A DNA stretch of 6,783 bases from Atopobiaceae bacterium (lineage in GTDB: Bacteria; Actinomycetota; Coriobacteriia; Coriobacteriales; Atopobiaceae). This document shows positions 5,503 to 6,783 of this stretch, piece by piece; the first letter of the stretch is position 1, and every line of letters begins with the position of its first letter. The notes under the pieces are model-generated. The model searched no databases. It saw nothing but the letters and a program-made list of their open reading frames with translations, and had not been told where the DNA came from. The stretch is from the NCBI GenBank assembly GCA_017460265.1, contig JAFUBJ010000024.1:1-6783 (forward strand), read 5' to 3'. A program made the translations under genes and the position numbers.

Positions 5503-6783
5503 ATGTCCTCCGAGAATCGCCCGACCTTCCCCAAGCGCGCCATCATCACCGGTGGCATGCCCTACGGCAACAAGAACCTGCATTTTGGCCATATCGGCGG
5601 CGTTTTCGTGCCCGCTGACTTCTTTGCGCGGTTCCTGCGCGACCGTATTGGCAAAGAGAACGTCCTGTTTGTCTCTGGTACTGATTGCTACGGCTCCCCC
5701 ATCATGGAGGGCTACCGCAAGAAGGTTGCCGAGGAAGGTTACGAGGGAAGCATCACCGACTACGTCAAGGCCAACCATGACCTGCAGAAGGAAGCCCTCG
5801 ACGCCTACGGCATCTCGCTCGACATCTTTGGAGGCTCAGGACTCGAGCCTGCAAAGTCCATCCACGCCAAGCTGAGCCATGACCTCATCTCCCGCCTGTA
5901 TGAGCAGGGCTACCTCAAGAAGATGTCCACCCGCCAGTTCTATGACGTGCAGGCCGGCCAGTTCCTCAACGGCCGCCAGGTGCAGGGCCGCTGCCCCGTG
6001 CAGGGCTGCAAGTCAGAGAAGGCCTATGCCGACGAGTGCGACCTTGGCCACCAGTTTGACCCCGAAGAGCTCTTCAGCCCCGTGTCGCAGCTCACGGGCA
6101 CCACGCCCGAGCTGCGCCCCGTTGACAACTGGTACTTTGACCTGCCTGCCTTCCGCGGCGAGCTGGAGGGCCTCATGGACGAGTGGGACGCCGACCCGCA
6201 GGTGCGTTCCATCGTCACGCAGACCGTGCGCGAGTCTCTCGTCGATCCGGTGATCTTTGTCCAGAACAAGTTCCGTGCCGACTTTGACGCCATCGAGGGC
6301 CAACTGCCCACGCACCGCATCGTCGAGCCCGAAGGCAACCAGTCCTCGTTCCAGGTCGTGTTCGCCGACTGGGAGGCACGTGACGAGGCGCGGGCGGTTC
6401 TTGAGGGCGCGAGCGTGCGCTTCCGCACCGGCAAGACGCTGCTGCCCTTCCGCCTGACCGGCAACATCGACTGGGGCGTCCCCGCACCCGACCTGGAGGA
6501 CGTCTCGGGTCTTACCGTCTGGGTATGGCCCGAGAGCCTGTGGGCGCCCATCTCCTTCACGCAGACGGCGCTTTCGCTTGCGCCGGAAGGCCGCTACTCC
6601 TCGACCGACTGGCATGACTGGTGGTGCTCTGACGAGGCGCGAGTCTACCAGATCATTGGCCAGGACAACATCTACTTCTACTGCGTGGCGCAGCCTGCCA
6701 TGTGGTCGGCGCTGGACTGGGGGCTCATCCAGGACACGCCCGTGGCAAACTACCACATCCTGTTCATGAACAAGAAGGCATCC
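5503..6783 (+). CDS. metG: Methionyl-tRNA synthetase-like class I tRNA ligase (3' end outside window)
   Basis: The frame is open from the ATG to the window edge (427 codons). It encodes the catalytic part of a class I aminoacyl-tRNA synthetase of the MetRS type, which charges tRNA-Met using ATP. Seen in order: the Rossmann-fold entry GGMPYGNKNLHFGHIGG with HFGH (27-30) as the HIGH motif; FVSGTDCYGSPI (56-67); a zinc-knuckle-like C-x4-C-x9-C-x3-H (Cys164, Cys169, Cys179, His183) followed by FDPEEL; DNWYFDLPAF (208-217); NIDWGVPAPDL (321-331), which corresponds to the WGIPVP motif; VWVWPESLWAPISF; and IIGQDNIYFYCVAQPAMWSAL (384-404). The expected KMSKS loop would fall right at the edge, where the sequence reads MNKKAS. 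Residues about 250-318 look like an insertion compared with canonical MetRS. A purine-rich ribosome binding site (GAGAGGGG, 5491-5498) supports the start. It could be a divergent paralogue beside a standard MetRS, so the symbol is less certain than the family. Confidence 0.88.
   Translation, partial: MSSENRPTFPKRAIITGGMPYGNKNLHFGHIGGVFVPADFFARFLRDRIGKENVLFVSGTDCYGSPIMEGYRKKVAEEGYEGSITDYVKANHDLQKEALDAYGISLDIFGGSGLEPAKSIHAKLSHDLISRLYEQGYLKKMSTRQFYDVQAGQFLNGRQVQGRCPVQGCKSEKAYADECDLGHQFDPEELFSPVSQLTGTTPELRPVDNWYFDLPAFRGELEGLMDEWDADPQVRSIVTQTVRESLVDPVIFVQNKFRADFDAIEGQLPTHRIVEPEGNQSSFQVVFADWEARDEARAVLEGASVRFRTGKTLLPFRLTGNIDWGVPAPDLEDVSGLTVWVWPESLWAPISFTQTALSLAPEGRYSSTDWHDWWCSDEARVYQIIGQDNIYFYCVAQPAMWSALDWGLIQDTPVANYHILFMNKKAS

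Noticed and set aside
6013..6756. A 247-codon open frame on the minus strand
   Set aside because: It is the antisense shadow of the tRNA ligase gene, whose plus-strand motifs are clear throughout.

Overview
The window is GC-rich DNA packed with genes, with short intergenic gaps and no RNA genes, mobile elements or CRISPR repeats that I can see. Base composition, gene content and the style of the proteins suggest a high-GC Gram-positive actinobacterium, most likely of the class Coriobacteriia (Olsenella/Atopobium-like). This placement is inferred from general resemblance and was not tested by a search.

Layout: (1) Positions 2-943, plus strand: the 3' part of a long coiled-coil protein ending in a single C-terminal membrane helix; its start lies left of the window. 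(2) Positions 966-1000: a strong intrinsic terminator in the gap between two convergent genes. (3) Positions 999-5422, minus strand: four genes transcribed leftward in the order queH (epoxyqueuosine reductase), a GNAT acetyltransferase-DUF1349 fusion, queA (S-adenosylmethionine:tRNA ribosyltransferase-isomerase), and an M20-family metallopeptidase. Gaps are 22, 111 and 43 bases; the 111-base gap upstream of queA carries a possible promoter, so queA and the peptidase may also be transcribed on their own. (4) Positions 5503-6783, plus strand, divergent from queH: the 5' part of a methionyl-tRNA synthetase-like class I tRNA ligase, cut off by the window end at about the place where the KMSKS loop is expected. 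It was read directly in frame from its ATG and is open for all 427 codons to the edge.

How the genes fit together: QueA and QueH carry out the last two steps of queuosine formation on tRNA. QueA transfers the ribosyl part of S-adenosylmethionine to preQ1-modified tRNA to give epoxyqueuosine, and QueH reduces this to queuosine. Genes for making preQ1 (queD, queE, queC, queF) and tgt are not in the window, so either they lie elsewhere or the organism salvages preQ1. The tRNA ligase next door adds to a tRNA/translation theme. The GNAT-DUF1349 fusion between the two queuosine genes is the least expected element. I see no convincing evidence of a wholly new system; the fusion protein, the divergent tRNA ligase and the tail-anchored coiled-coil protein merit the closest look.
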